Shown: in pieces, positions 48,102 through 59,577 of the stretch
Layout: every line of letters starts with the position of its first letter
How positions within the stretch are numbered: the stretch's first letter is position 1
Assembly: GCA_934660915.1 (NCBI GenBank)
Contig: CAKUIF010000001.1
Coordinates: 124,001-188,000 of the forward strand
DNA length: 64,000 nt
Reading direction: 5' to 3'
Origin: an uncultured Olsenella sp.
GTDB lineage: Bacteria > Actinomycetota > Coriobacteriia > Coriobacteriales > Atopobiaceae
Notes under the pieces: model-generated
The model's input: only the letters and a program-made list of their open reading frames with translations
What the model was told of the DNA's origin: nothing
The model's database searches: none
Made by a program: the position numbers and the translations under genes

Positions 48102-48620
48102 TTACTCGCCTTCGAAGGAAACACCAAGAAGGGCGAGGTGCTCGAAGACGCGGAAGATCTGGGTGTACCAAAGGTCGCGGCGGGACTGGGGCCGAACGAG
48201 GATGGCGCGCACCCCCGCGAGGTTGCCGGCCACGACGTCGGTGAACACCTGGTCGCCGACCATGACGGTGGCCTCGGGCCCCTCCCCCTCCCGCCTCATC
48301 GCGCGCTCGAGCGCGAAGGGAGCGGGCTTCATCGCGTGGTCGACCGCCTCGCAGCCGAGCTCGCGGGCAGAGGCCTGGACCTGCCCCGTGTGGAAGTTGT
48401 TCGACACGACGCACGTCTTTATCCCGGCGGCCCGGACCTCGTCGAGCCACGCGAGCACCGACGCCGGCGGGCGCTTTGTGTCGCGCGGCACGACGGTGTT
48501 GTCGCGGTCGAGGAGCACGAGCTTGACGCCGGCGTCCACAAGGCCCTGCGCGTCGATGGCCTCGACGCTCGTGACGTAACGCCAGGCGCGCGCCGAGAGG
48601 CGCCTACTGACTCTGGGCAT
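48102..48620 (-). CDS. yqeG: YqeG-family HAD phosphatase
   Basis: This 172-residue protein is a HAD IIIA-type phosphatase with the nucleophile motif LVLLDRDNTVVPRD, VVSNNFHTG (motif II), the Lys in AVDHAMKPAPFALERAMRRE and VGDQVFTDVVAGNLAG. ATG 48620 lies inside the end of the mltG gene (overlap 17 bases). The relative YqeG of Bacillus acts on phosphatidylglycerophosphate-like or nucleotide phosphates; activity here is unknown. Confidence 0.9.
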   Translation of the reverse strand: MPRVSRRLSARAWRYVTSVEAIDAQGLVDAGVKLVLLDRDNTVVPRDTKRPPASVLAWLDEVRAAGIKTCVVSNNFHTGQVQASARELGCEAVDHAMKPAPFALERAMRREGEGPEATVMVGDQVFTDVVAGNLAGVRAILVRPQSRRDLWYTQIFRVFEHLALLGVSFEGE

Positions 48621-49941
48621 TGCGGATAGCCTGCTGGTGCTCATCGTAGGTCTTGCTGAAGGCGTACTGGACGTTGCCGTCCTTATCGTTATAAAAGAAG
48701 AAGTAATAGTAGCCCTGGTCGAGGTACTCGCCGTCGGGTGAGCACACGGCCTGCAGGGCAGCAAGGCCCGGGCAGCAGATCGGAGTCGGCGGGAGGCCCT
48801 GGTGCGCGTAGGTGCTGTACGGATCGCTCTCGTCGTGGACCTCCTCTGCGCTCGGGTCATGGCCCACGGAGTAGGCCGTGGTGGCGTCCGACTGGAGGAA
48901 GCCGTAGTTGGGCTCCCCGTTGTTCTCGAGGCGGTTCCAGAAGACGGCAGCGACGGCGCCCTGGGTGCTCGGCGTGGACTCCTTCTCGACGATGGAGGCG
49001 AGGTTGACGATCTGCGCAACCGTGAGGCCGCGGCCCTCGGCGTAGCTCATATCGAGCGTGGCGATCTCGTTTTGGAACTGGGTGAGCATCGCGCGGATCA
49101 CGCCGTCGGCAGTCGCGCCCTCGCCGAAGGAGTACGTCTTGGGGAAGAGGAAGCCCTCGAGCGAGTCGTTTGAGGCGCCCTCGAGGAAGGGGTAGTCCGC
49201 CACGTAGTTGGAGGCCTTGGCCTGCTCCTTGAACTCGTCGGCCGAAATGCCGAGCGTCGACTCGACCGCGTCCGCGATGCGGGAGATGGTGTAGCCCTCT
49301 GGGATGGTGAGCGCGATGCCGCTCGCGTTGGGGCCGGTGGTCAGAAGCTCAACCAGGTTCGAGAGGTTTCCTCCGACCGTGATCACGTAGTTTCCGCTCT
49401 TGAGGCTCTCGCCGGAATTCATGCGGCTCACCTGCTTGAGGAACTCGGATTTGCTCTCGATGGCCTTAGCGTCGAAGAGCGCCTGTGCGACCGCCTGGGC
49501 GCCGGCGCCGTCGGGAATCGTGACGTTGACGACCTGGCCGACCTCAATCTGCTGGGTGTCGCCGCCGGACTTGGTGAGCGACGGGATGACGACGAGGACG
49601 ACGGCGAGAAGGACCACAGCCGCGATGGCGACGCCGCCGATGACGAGCCCCGCGCCGCCGCGATGCTTGGTCTTCTCGCGGCGGACATCATGGCTGCCGG
49701 CACGGCGCGTCGCGCGCGCGGCAGCACCGGACATGCGGTTCGTGGTGAGCGCGGAGGAGTCCCTTCCGCCACGAGGGGTCGGCCGGCGATTGGTCGCGGC
49801 GCGGGCCTTGGGGGCGGGCCCCGCCTGGCGCGGGGCTACGGCGCCCCTGGAGGGCATGGGCGCGGCCTGGGTCTTGGGCGCCTCGGAGAAGTGGGCGGCG
49901 CGGCGGCGCGGACGCTGCTGGTCGTTGCTGGGTGTGGTCAT
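48604..49941 (-). CDS. mltG: Endolytic murein transglycosylase MltG
   Basis: This 445-residue protein has a basic, disordered 100-residue N-terminus, one membrane span (GLVIGGVAIAAVVLLAVVLV) and the YceG/MltG catalytic domain with IVNLASIVEKESTPSTQGAV (catalytic Glu) and LPPTPICCPGLAALQAV. It cuts nascent glycan strands and sets their length. It is part of the alaS-ruvX-mltG string, common in Gram-positives. Confidence 0.93.
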   Translation of the reverse strand: MTTPSNDQQRPRRRAAHFSEAPKTQAAPMPSRGAVAPRQAGPAPKARAATNRRPTPRGGRDSSALTTNRMSGAAARATRRAGSHDVRREKTKHRGGAGLVIGGVAIAAVVLLAVVLVVIPSLTKSGGDTQQIEVGQVVNVTIPDGAGAQAVAQALFDAKAIESKSEFLKQVSRMNSGESLKSGNYVITVGGNLSNLVELLTTGPNASGIALTIPEGYTISRIADAVESTLGISADEFKEQAKASNYVADYPFLEGASNDSLEGFLFPKTYSFGEGATADGVIRAMLTQFQNEIATLDMSYAEGRGLTVAQIVNLASIVEKESTPSTQGAVAAVFWNRLENNGEPNYGFLQSDATTAYSVGHDPSAEEVHDESDPYSTYAHQGLPPTPICCPGLAALQAVCSPDGEYLDQGYYYFFFYNDKDGNVQYAFSKTYDEHQQAIRNAQSQ

Positions 49942-49950
49942 CGATGAGCC

Positions 49951-50384
49951 TTATCTATCATCTGCTAATTTTTGGTCGACGTTGGCGTCGAGCCAGGACT
50001 GCAAGAAGAGCGAGGCGGCCACCATGTCGACCTTGCCCCGCATGGAGCGCTCGTTCAAGCCCTGCTCCCTCAGAATCCGCTTCGCCTCGGCCGAGCTCAA
50101 GCGCTCGTCGGCGAACTCGAGGGGAAGCCCGCAGTCCTTCGCGATCGCACGGGCCTGCTCCATGATGCGCTCGGCCTGGGGCCCCTCCTCCCCCGCCAAG
50201 GTCATGGGCCGCCCGCACACGAGCACGTCCGGTTCCCAGTCCTCGAGTACGCGAGTGAAGGTACGCGCATGCGCGAGGACTTCTGCCGCGGGAAGGACGC
50301 AGACAGGCGAGGCGATGCGTCCGGCGGGGTCGCTTACCGCGACCCCGACGCGGACCTCGCCGATATCAAGCGCAAGCGCGCGCA

Positions 50385-50385
<1 letters not shown>
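49951..50385 (-). CDS. ruvX: Putative Holliday junction resolvase RuvX/YqgF
   Basis: This 144-residue RNase H-like protein starts with ALALDIGEVRVGVAVSDPAG and continues with DVLVCGRPMTLAGEEGPQA and FADERLSSAEAKRIL. YqgF relatives process pre-16S rRNA or resolve junctions. A GTG start shares a base with the alaS stop. Confidence 0.93.
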
Positions 50386-53048
<2,663 letters not shown>

Positions 53049-53192
53049 GTGTCTCCCTTGCGATCGGGCGGTGAATCTACGCATACGGTAAATAAGTATA
53101 CCGCCACGTACGCCCCTCGCAAAAAAGTACATATGGATGGTTTCTACGCCGCCGCAGACGGCGTCCGCGCGCCGTTGATGGCAAGAAGGGCG

Positions 53193-54548
53193 CTACTCGT
53201 CGCCCCCGGACTCCTCGCCGCCCTCGGGTTTCTTTCCGCGCTTCTCGTCGCGCGAGCAGACGGCGGCTCGGCCCTCGATGATGGCGCGGTCCTCCTCGGA
53301 CAACGCGCCGCGCAGGCGCGAGCCCTCGAAGAAGGTCGCGTCGTCGAGGGCGTCGAGCTCGGGCAGGGGCTTGCCGTCGGCAGACCTGTACGCCGTGCCT
53401 CGGAAGAGCGCCCCGGACTCGGACACGATCTGGCGCCCGGTCCTGGTCTCGAAGAAATACACAAAGAAGCCCCGGATCGCGGCGGTAAGGGGCACGGCGA
53501 GCACCATGCCGAGGACGCCGCCCAAGCATCCGCCCACGATGATGCCCACGAGCGAGAGCGCCGGGTGGATCTGCACCGAGTGCTGCATCACGATGGGCGA
53601 AAGGACGTTGTCGGCGACGTTTTGGGCGACCATGGCGATGACGATGGTTGCGACGGCGAGCGCCGGGCTCACAAAGAGGGCAAGAAGGACGGAGAGCAGA
53701 CACGAGATCATCGGCCCGATGACGGGCACGAAGTGCATGGCGAAGGTGAGCGCGCCCAAAAGCGCGGCGTAGGGGTGCCCAGCCACGGCAAGGCCCGCCG
53801 CCACCATGAGGCCATTGGCCACCGAGGTGATGAGCGTGCCGAACATGTATCCGCCCGTCGAGCGCGAGAGCACGGCGAGCATGAGCGTGACGTCGCGGCT
53901 GTGTCCGGGGCCGACGATGGCGGCGAGCTCGCGGGCCATGAGCGGGTAGTCCTTGGCGACCCAGTACGCGAGCACCAGGCCGAGGAACACCGTGGTGAAG
54001 TCTGTGACCATGCTCGAGATATTCTCTATAAGGCCGCTCGAGATCTGGCGCGCGAGGTCGCTCGCCATCGTGGAGCCCATGGTCGACAGCGTCCCCACGA
54101 CCTGGTTGACGGTGTTCTGGACATGGGGGTCGGCCGACTCGCCGTAGGTGTTCCAGAACTCCGCGAGGGCCTTCTGGGCCTGGTCGATATAGGTTGGCGT
54201 GTTGCGCAGCAGGATGAGGAGCTCGCGCATGAGCGGCCCGCCGATCACGCTGAGCAGCAGGGCGACGCCGAGGACAAGGAGCACGAGCGAGATCAGGGCC
54301 GCGACGCCGCGCGGGACCTTGCGGTCCTCGAGGCGGTTGGTGACGGGGCTGCACATGAAGCCGGCGACGCCCCCGACGAGGATGAGCTCGAGCGCCTGCC
54401 CAACGAAGCCGAGCGCGCCGATGACGAGCCACGACGCGACGAAGACCCCAACCACCGTCCACACGGCGAGCATGCGGGGCCGCCAGCGCTCGGTGCGCTC
54501 GCGGCGTCGCTCGGAGAGCTCCTTGGGGTCTTCGTCGAGGGCGCTCAT
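53193..54548 (-). CDS. AI-2E family transporter (PerM/YdiK-like)
   Basis: This 451-residue protein has about eight membrane spans and the family signature (GTLITSVANGLMVAAGLAV and LTFAMHFVPVIGPMISCLLS). Members export small molecules or act in sodium/proton antiport; a role for AI-2 is not general. The start overlaps the sigma factor stop by four bases (ATGA), so it is co-expressed. The last 90 residues are a hydrophilic tail. Confidence 0.88.
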   Translation of the reverse strand: MSALDEDPKELSERRRERTERWRPRMLAVWTVVGVFVASWLVIGALGFVGQALELILVGGVAGFMCSPVTNRLEDRKVPRGVAALISLVLLVLGVALLLSVIGGPLMRELLILLRNTPTYIDQAQKALAEFWNTYGESADPHVQNTVNQVVGTLSTMGSTMASDLARQISSGLIENISSMVTDFTTVFLGLVLAYWVAKDYPLMARELAAIVGPGHSRDVTLMLAVLSRSTGGYMFGTLITSVANGLMVAAGLAVAGHPYAALLGALTFAMHFVPVIGPMISCLLSVLLALFVSPALAVATIVIAMVAQNVADNVLSPIVMQHSVQIHPALSLVGIIVGGCLGGVLGMVLAVPLTAAIRGFFVYFFETRTGRQIVSESGALFRGTAYRSADGKPLPELDALDDATFFEGSRLRGALSEEDRAIIEGRAAVCSRDEKRGKKPEGGEESGGDE

Positions 54549-55429
54549 CGCATGAGCCCCTCGGGGTCAATCTTGTCCTGGATGCGGCGCAGGGCGCGAC
54601 GAAGCATGCGGGAGACCTGCACCTGCGAGATGCCGAGCCTCTTTGCGATCTCGACCTGCGTCATGCCGTCGATGAAGCGCATGCGGATGGCCTGCTGGTC
54701 GGCCTCGGGGAACTCGCCGATGACCTCCTCGAGGACTATGCGGTCGTCGGAGGCCTCGAGGTCTCCGTCGACGCTCGCGTAGCGGTCGATGACGGACGGC
54801 GCGTCGTCGTCCTCGTTTCCGCCCTGGGCCTCGAGGGGAACGGAGCTGTAGGCGCTAGAGGACTCCATGGCCTCGAGGACCTCGTCGGCGGTGGTGCCCA
54901 GGTACTCGGCGACCTCCTCGATCGAGGGGCTGCGCTGGAGCCGCGCGGTAAGCTCGTCGGTGGCTGAGTTGACCTTGGCGGAGAGCTCCTGCAGGCGGCG
55001 CGGGACGCGAATGGTCCAGCCCTTGTCGCGGAAGTGGCGCTTGATCTCGCCCATGATGGTGGGCGTGGCGTAGGTCGTGAACTCGAGGCCGCGCGACGGG
55101 TCAAAGCGGTCGATGGCCTTGATCAGGCCGATGGTGCCGACCTGGATGAGGTCGTCGAGCGGCTCGCCGCGGTTCTTGAACTTGGCGGCGATGTAGCGCA
55201 CGAGGTTGATGTGACTCACGATGAGCTGCTCGCGGGCCTCCTCGTCGCCCTCTTCCTTATAACGGCGGAAGAGCTCGCGGGTCCGTTCCTTGTCCCAGGC
55301 GGGCTTGCCCTTGGAAGCCCGGCGCAGGCGGCGGCGCGCCGCCGACGCCTCCGCGGCGGAAACCGCGGCCGCGCCTTCGTGCGCACCCTTCTCGTCGACG
55401 GCCTTCTCGGCCTCCTTATTGCTCGTCAT
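54545..55429 (-). CDS. RNA polymerase sigma factor, SigB/SigF type
   Basis: This 294-residue group 3 sigma factor has region 2 (QLIVSHINLVRYIAAKFKNR, then PLDDLIQVGTIGLIKAIDRF), region 3 and a region 4 helix-turn-helix (MTQVEIAKRLGISQVQVSRM). About 45 charged residues precede region 2. The ATG at 55429 lies inside the end of the anti-sigma gene. Sigma factors of this type run stress or sporulation regulons in Gram-positives. Confidence 0.93.
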   Translation of the reverse strand: MTSNKEAEKAVDEKGAHEGAAAVSAAEASAARRRLRRASKGKPAWDKERTRELFRRYKEEGDEEAREQLIVSHINLVRYIAAKFKNRGEPLDDLIQVGTIGLIKAIDRFDPSRGLEFTTYATPTIMGEIKRHFRDKGWTIRVPRRLQELSAKVNSATDELTARLQRSPSIEEVAEYLGTTADEVLEAMESSSAYSSVPLEAQGGNEDDDAPSVIDRYASVDGDLEASDDRIVLEEVIGEFPEADQQAIRMRFIDGMTQVEIAKRLGISQVQVSRMLRRALRRIQDKIDPEGLMR

Positions 55430-55799
55430 GGGCACCGCCCGTCGCAAGGATCAGCGAGAGGGTCCCGCCGTCCTCAGTGATGCCGAAGTCCTCGCATATG
55501 GCGTCGAGAAGGACCTCGACGAGGTCGAGCGACTCGTCGGCGTCGGCGGCGCCAAGATCCTCGCCGAGCGAGAAGTCCATGATGAGCTCGTCGGCGTCGA
55601 GGGTGAAGGAGCACGAGACGCAGTCCTGGCCGGTGGCGCAGGCGTAGACGAAGCCCTCCTCGGCGGCCATGCGGACGTCCTCGACATCGTCGACGGAAAG
55701 ACCGGCCACGGCGGCGAGGCTCGAGGCGCACATGCGCACGACGCGGGCGTAGGCGGGGACGGCGGGGACGGTGAGGGTGCAGGGACACTCGTTGGTCAT
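55416..55799 (-). CDS. Putative anti-sigma factor, RsbW/SpoIIAB-like ATPase fold
   Basis: This 127-residue protein has the GHKL-like pattern of anti-sigma kinases (VDDVEDVRMAAEEGFVYACA). In typical members the N-box holds Glu and Asn (for example SEACTNAV); here the Asn position is Tyr. That may mean weak or no kinase action, leaving a binding role. It overlaps the sigma gene by 14 bases, strong evidence of partnership. No anti-anti-sigma (RsbV) gene is adjacent. Confidence 0.75.
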   Translation of the reverse strand: MTNECPCTLTVPAVPAYARVVRMCASSLAAVAGLSVDDVEDVRMAAEEGFVYACATGQDCVSCSFTLDADELIMDFSLGEDLGAADADESLDLVEVLLDAICEDFGITEDGGTLSLILATGGAHDEQ

Positions 55800-55812
55800 G
55801 ATCGTCCCTCCC

Positions 55813-56406
55813 CTACTCGGCGTCCGCGGCGGCGGAGTCGTCGGCGGAGTCCTGGGTGGGCTTGGCGTGTTTGGCGGGCTTGGCGGCCTCGCCGTAGACG
55901 ACGTAGGAGGTCGGCTTGCGCGCGGGGCGCGGGCGCTCGTCGATGGTCACGGAGCCGTTGTCGGCGGAATCGCCGGCGGCCGTGAGCGTGCGGGCGGGCT
56001 CTGCGTCGGAGCCGCGGCCGGCGACCTTCTTTACCGCCTTGGCCACGGAGCTCGCGGCCCCCTGGACGGCTCCGTTTACGGTCTCGGTCACGCCGGCGGC
56101 GGTTCCCGAGACGAGCGAGACGTCGGAGAGGATGGCGTTGACGCTGTCGAGCGAGGCGTTGGCGGAGTCCATGGCGATGTTCGCCTTGGCGGCCATGGCC
56201 GGAACCTGCTTGACGGCGGGCTCGAGCTCGTCGACCATGCCGTCGAGCTTGGCCACGATGGGCTGGGTCTGGGCGATGACCTCGTGAGCCGAGGACGACA
56301 CCTCATCTATGTTCTTTCGGGCGGAGCGCACGGTGAGGGCGACCTCCACGACGGCCCAAACGGCCACCACTACGAGCACGATAAGGGCGATGTTCAGGTA
56401 ATCCAT
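55813..56406 (-). CDS. DUF948-domain membrane protein
   Basis: This 197-residue protein has one N-terminal span (IALIVLVVVAVWAVVEVAL) and a long coiled-coil-like helix (RKNIDEVSSSAHEVIAQTQP, then KLDGMVDELEPAVKQVPAMA), the DUF948 pattern. The C-terminus is Ala/Lys/Asp-rich and disordered. The ATG at 56406 has GGAGG upstream. It heads the anti-sigma/sigma gene string, so it may belong to the same stress response. Confidence 0.85.
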   Translation of the reverse strand: MDYLNIALIVLVVVAVWAVVEVALTVRSARKNIDEVSSSAHEVIAQTQPIVAKLDGMVDELEPAVKQVPAMAAKANIAMDSANASLDSVNAILSDVSLVSGTAAGVTETVNGAVQGAASSVAKAVKKVAGRGSDAEPARTLTAAGDSADNGSVTIDERPRPARKPTSYVVYGEAAKPAKHAKPTQDSADDSAAADAE

Positions 56407-56640
56407 GCGTGGGCCTCCGGATTGAGGGTTCGTTTTCAGGCGCTTTGACGCGCGCGTTTCCATATTCTACCCAAACGGCAACGTCAAAAGACGAGCAGGC
56501 CCGCCAACAGAGCGGGCGGCATGGTGGCGGCCTGGGCGAGCGTGATGGGCATGGGACAGGGGGCGAGTGACCCGTTTGGACCCCCGGAAGGCGCGGGCAC
56601 GCCAGTGGGCCGCGGCGCTTCTTGCCCTCGGGCCTTCAGG

Positions 56641-57996
56641 CTAGCTCGACGCAGCGGTCCCGCCCGACTCGGCGATATCGCGGCCGTGCGCGTCCTCGCG
56701 CCAGGCCTCCCAGCCGCGCGGGCTCGGGTGGTAGAAAGCGCCGCGCTCGAGGCCCTCGGGCAGGTAGCGCTGATCGACCCAGCCGCAGGGGTAGTTGTGC
56801 GGGTAGAGGTAGGCGCCGTACTCCTCGGAGCCGGGACGGTGGCGATCGCGCAGGTAGTTGGGCACTTCTCGGCGCGGGCCCTGCCTGACCTCGGCCAAGG
56901 CGGCGTCGATGCCCGCCTCGGCGGCGTTGGACTTGGGCGCCAGCGCGTTGTAGACGGCCGCCTGGGCGAGGTTGATGCGGCACTCGGGCAGGCCGATGAC
57001 CTCGACCGCGCGGAAGGCCGCCTCGGCGACGAGAAGGGCCTGGGGATCGGCGTTGCCGATGTCCTCGGAGGCCGCGATCATGATGCGGCGCGCGATGAAC
57101 TTGGGGTCCTCGCCCGCGTCGAGCATGCGCGCGAGCCAGTAGAGCGCGGCGTCGGGGTCGCTGCCGCGCATCGACTTGATGAAGGCGCTGATTATGTCGT
57201 AGTGCATGTCGCCGGACTTGTCGTAGCTCAGTCCGTGGCGCGGGTTGGCCTCGAGGACGTGCTCGGCGGTGATGGTGACGGGGTCATCGGCCGAGGGCGA
57301 AGGCGCCGCGGGGTCTGCGGGCGCGGCCATCTGGCTCGCGAGCTCGAGCGAGGTCAGGGCGGCGCGGCCGTCCCCGCCGGCGAGCTTGACGATCTCGTCT
57401 GCGGCCTCGGCGGAGAGCACAAAGGCCCCGGCGAGGCCCTCGGGCGCGGCGACGGCGTGCTCTATCATGCGGCGCAGGGACTCGTCGTCCAGAGGGCGCA
57501 GCTCGACCACTCGGCTCCTGCTGATAAGCGCGGAGTTGACCTCGAAGTAGGGGTTCTCGGTCGTGGCGCCCACGAGCACGACGGTGCGGTCCTCCACGGC
57601 GTGGAGCAGCGCGTCCTGCTGGCTGCGGTTGAAGCGGTGGATCTCGTCGACAAAGAGGATGGTGCGGCGGCCCTGCGACAGCAGCCGGCTCTCGGCGGCC
57701 TCGATCTCGCGGCGGAGGTCCTTGACGGTGCCGGTGATGGCACTGACCTCGACGAACTCGGCGTGCGTCGTCTGAGCGATGATGCGCGCGAGCGTGGTCT
57801 TTCCGGTGCCGGCCGGGCCGTAGAGGATCACCGAGCTCAAGGTGTCGTGCTCGATGGCGCGCCGCAGCCACGACCCCACGCCCACGGCCTGCTCCTGGCC
57901 GAAGTAGCCTTCGAGCGTGCGGGGGCGCATGCGGGCAGCGAGCGGCGCGTTGTCGTTGCGACGGGCGGTTTCTATGCGGGTGAATAAGGTCTCCAT
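56641..57996 (-). CDS. rarA: Replication-associated recombination protein RarA
   Basis: This 451-residue AAA+ ATPase (MgsA/RarA) has RTLEGYFGQEQAVG near the N-terminus, Walker A GPAGTGKTTLARIIAQ, Walker B FVDEIHRF, sensor GATTENPYFEVNSALISRSR and the C-terminal MgsA domain (SFIKSMRGSDPDAALYWLAR-type). It acts at stalled replication forks. It is a single gene. Confidence 0.95.
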   Translation of the reverse strand: METLFTRIETARRNDNAPLAARMRPRTLEGYFGQEQAVGVGSWLRRAIEHDTLSSVILYGPAGTGKTTLARIIAQTTHAEFVEVSAITGTVKDLRREIEAAESRLLSQGRRTILFVDEIHRFNRSQQDALLHAVEDRTVVLVGATTENPYFEVNSALISRSRVVELRPLDDESLRRMIEHAVAAPEGLAGAFVLSAEAADEIVKLAGGDGRAALTSLELASQMAAPADPAAPSPSADDPVTITAEHVLEANPRHGLSYDKSGDMHYDIISAFIKSMRGSDPDAALYWLARMLDAGEDPKFIARRIMIAASEDIGNADPQALLVAEAAFRAVEVIGLPECRINLAQAAVYNALAPKSNAAEAGIDAALAEVRQGPRREVPNYLRDRHRPGSEEYGAYLYPHNYPCGWVDQRYLPEGLERGAFYHPSPRGWEAWREDAHGRDIAESGGTAASS

Positions 57997-58030
57997 TGGA
58001 ACGATTGTACGCTATCGTGCGAGGGGGTGG

Positions 58031-58125
58031 GGCCGGGAGGGGGCGCCTTGTGTGCGCAAAGTGACCTCACGCGCTACGCGCGCTCGGAAAGCACTTTGCT
58101 GCACACAAGGCGCCCCCTCCCGGCC
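58031..58125. repeat. Near-perfect 33-bp palindrome
   Basis: GGCCGGGAGGGGGCGCCTTG and the following bases to 58063 pair with the stretch ending at 58125, with one bulged base, around a loop containing the inner palindrome GCGCTACGCGC. It lies in the 296-base gap between the rarA start and the dgt stop. The rest of the gap (58126-58292) is AT-richer and I see nothing coding in it. Confidence 0.8.
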
Positions 58126-58292
58126 TTCAGCCGCGCGATTGCGGAGCAATCTGCAAGCGGGAATAGAGTTGCGCCTTCGGCGCACTTATACAAATTTAAA
58201 TACCTAACGCACAAGAGGTGCTCACTAAGTTGCTGCCGCGGCTGACCCGCTATTTGTGGATAGCAGAATTTTGCGCCTGCGGCGCGGCTTGG

Positions 58293-59540
58293 TTACGGGC
58301 GCACGTTGGGAGGGAAGTAGCCGCGGAGGGGAAAGAGGGTGGCGGAGTCGGGGAAGACGGCCTCGCAGGTGGCCATGAAGTAGTCGTCGGTCATCGCGCT
58401 GATGAAGTCGACCACGGTCTGGTCGAGGTCTTCTTCCCAGTCGTAGGTGCGGCCGTAGTGCGAAAGACGGCGCTCGCAGCCGCGGACATGTTGGCAGAAA
58501 ATCGCGGACGACTCGTCGCCGGCGCGAAGGGCCGCGAGCTCGTGGTCGTAGAGCGCGTCGAAGAGTTGGGCGCACTCGCGGCCAAGGCCGCTGTTTACCT
58601 CACCGGCGCCGTAGATCTTCTCGTAGTTCTCCCTCTTTGCGCGGCGCAGCTCGCAAAAGCCCTCCTCGCTCATGGCGATGCGGTCGCGGCCGAAGCTGTT
58701 CTCGACGACGTCGACGACGAACGCCTGGAGCGCCCAGGAGTTGTACGCGCCGCCGAGGCCGTCGTCGAAGGCGTCCTCGCCCAGGATCCCCGCGCGGATG
58801 GCGTCCTGGCGGTCCTTGCCCACGTAGGCGATCATGTCGGAGATGCGCACGACGCAGCCCTCGAGGGTCATCGGGCGCAGATGCCCGATGGCGCCCTCCC
58901 CAGTCTCCCAGCAGGAGGCGACCAGGCGGTCGAAGGTGCCGAACTCAGCCAGGCCGCTCGTCTCGAAGACCTGCTGCTCGAACTCGCCGTTGTGCGTGAG
59001 GCAGCCGTCCAAGGTCTGCAGGCTCACGTTGCGCCCGCCGAGCACGTCGATCACGCGCACGGACTGCACGTTGTGGAAGAACCACCGGCCGGTACGGGCA
59101 TGGAAGGCATCGTTCAGGAAGCGCTCGCCGGCGTGGCCGAAGGGCGTGTGGCCGAGGTCGTGACCGAGCGCGATGGCCTCGATGAGGTCGAGGTTCAAGC
59201 CGAGGGCGCGCCCGATGTCGCGAGCGACGCGCGCCACGAGCTGCACATGCAGCCCGCGGCGCGAGAGGTCGTCGTTGGCCCGGAAGCTGAAGACCTGGGT
59301 CTTTCCGGACATTCGGTTGTAGGCGGGGAGATGGACGATCTTCTCGGCGTCGCGGACGAAGGCCGGGCGAATCGCGGTGTCGCGGTCGCGCTCGGCGGAG
59401 CTGCGGCGGATAGCCGAGGCGTTCCTGCAGGCGAAGGGCGAAAGCTCCCCCGACTCGACGCGCTTGGCGACGGCGGCGGCCGTCGCGGGCGTCAGCTCAC
59501 CGGTCATGCCCGGGGCGAGTTTATTCAGTCCTTGCTGCAT
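58293..59540 (-). CDS. dgt: Deoxyguanosinetriphosphate triphosphohydrolase-like protein
   Basis: This 415-residue HD-domain enzyme has the metal ligands in IEAIALGHDLGHTPFGHAGE and an N-terminal R-rich region (SSAERDRDTAIRPAFVRDAE, then KTQVFSFRANDDL). It removes triphosphate from dNTPs. The ATG at 59540 was chosen because GGGAGGTG stands 9 bases before it. It lies upstream of a DNA replication-related gene (rarA), on the same strand. Confidence 0.9.
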   Translation of the reverse strand: MQQGLNKLAPGMTGELTPATAAAVAKRVESGELSPFACRNASAIRRSSAERDRDTAIRPAFVRDAEKIVHLPAYNRMSGKTQVFSFRANDDLSRRGLHVQLVARVARDIGRALGLNLDLIEAIALGHDLGHTPFGHAGERFLNDAFHARTGRWFFHNVQSVRVIDVLGGRNVSLQTLDGCLTHNGEFEQQVFETSGLAEFGTFDRLVASCWETGEGAIGHLRPMTLEGCVVRISDMIAYVGKDRQDAIRAGILGEDAFDDGLGGAYNSWALQAFVVDVVENSFGRDRIAMSEEGFCELRRAKRENYEKIYGAGEVNSGLGRECAQLFDALYDHELAALRAGDESSAIFCQHVRGCERRLSHYGRTYDWEEDLDQTVVDFISAMTDDYFMATCEAVFPDSATLFPLRGYFPPNVRP

Positions 59541-59577
59541 CTGGGGGTTCACCTCCCGAGCGGCCCCCGCGCCCGCG

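Noticed and set aside
58126..58292. Possible small gene between rarA and dgt
   Set aside because: Short open frames here have no ribosome-binding site and no sensible composition.
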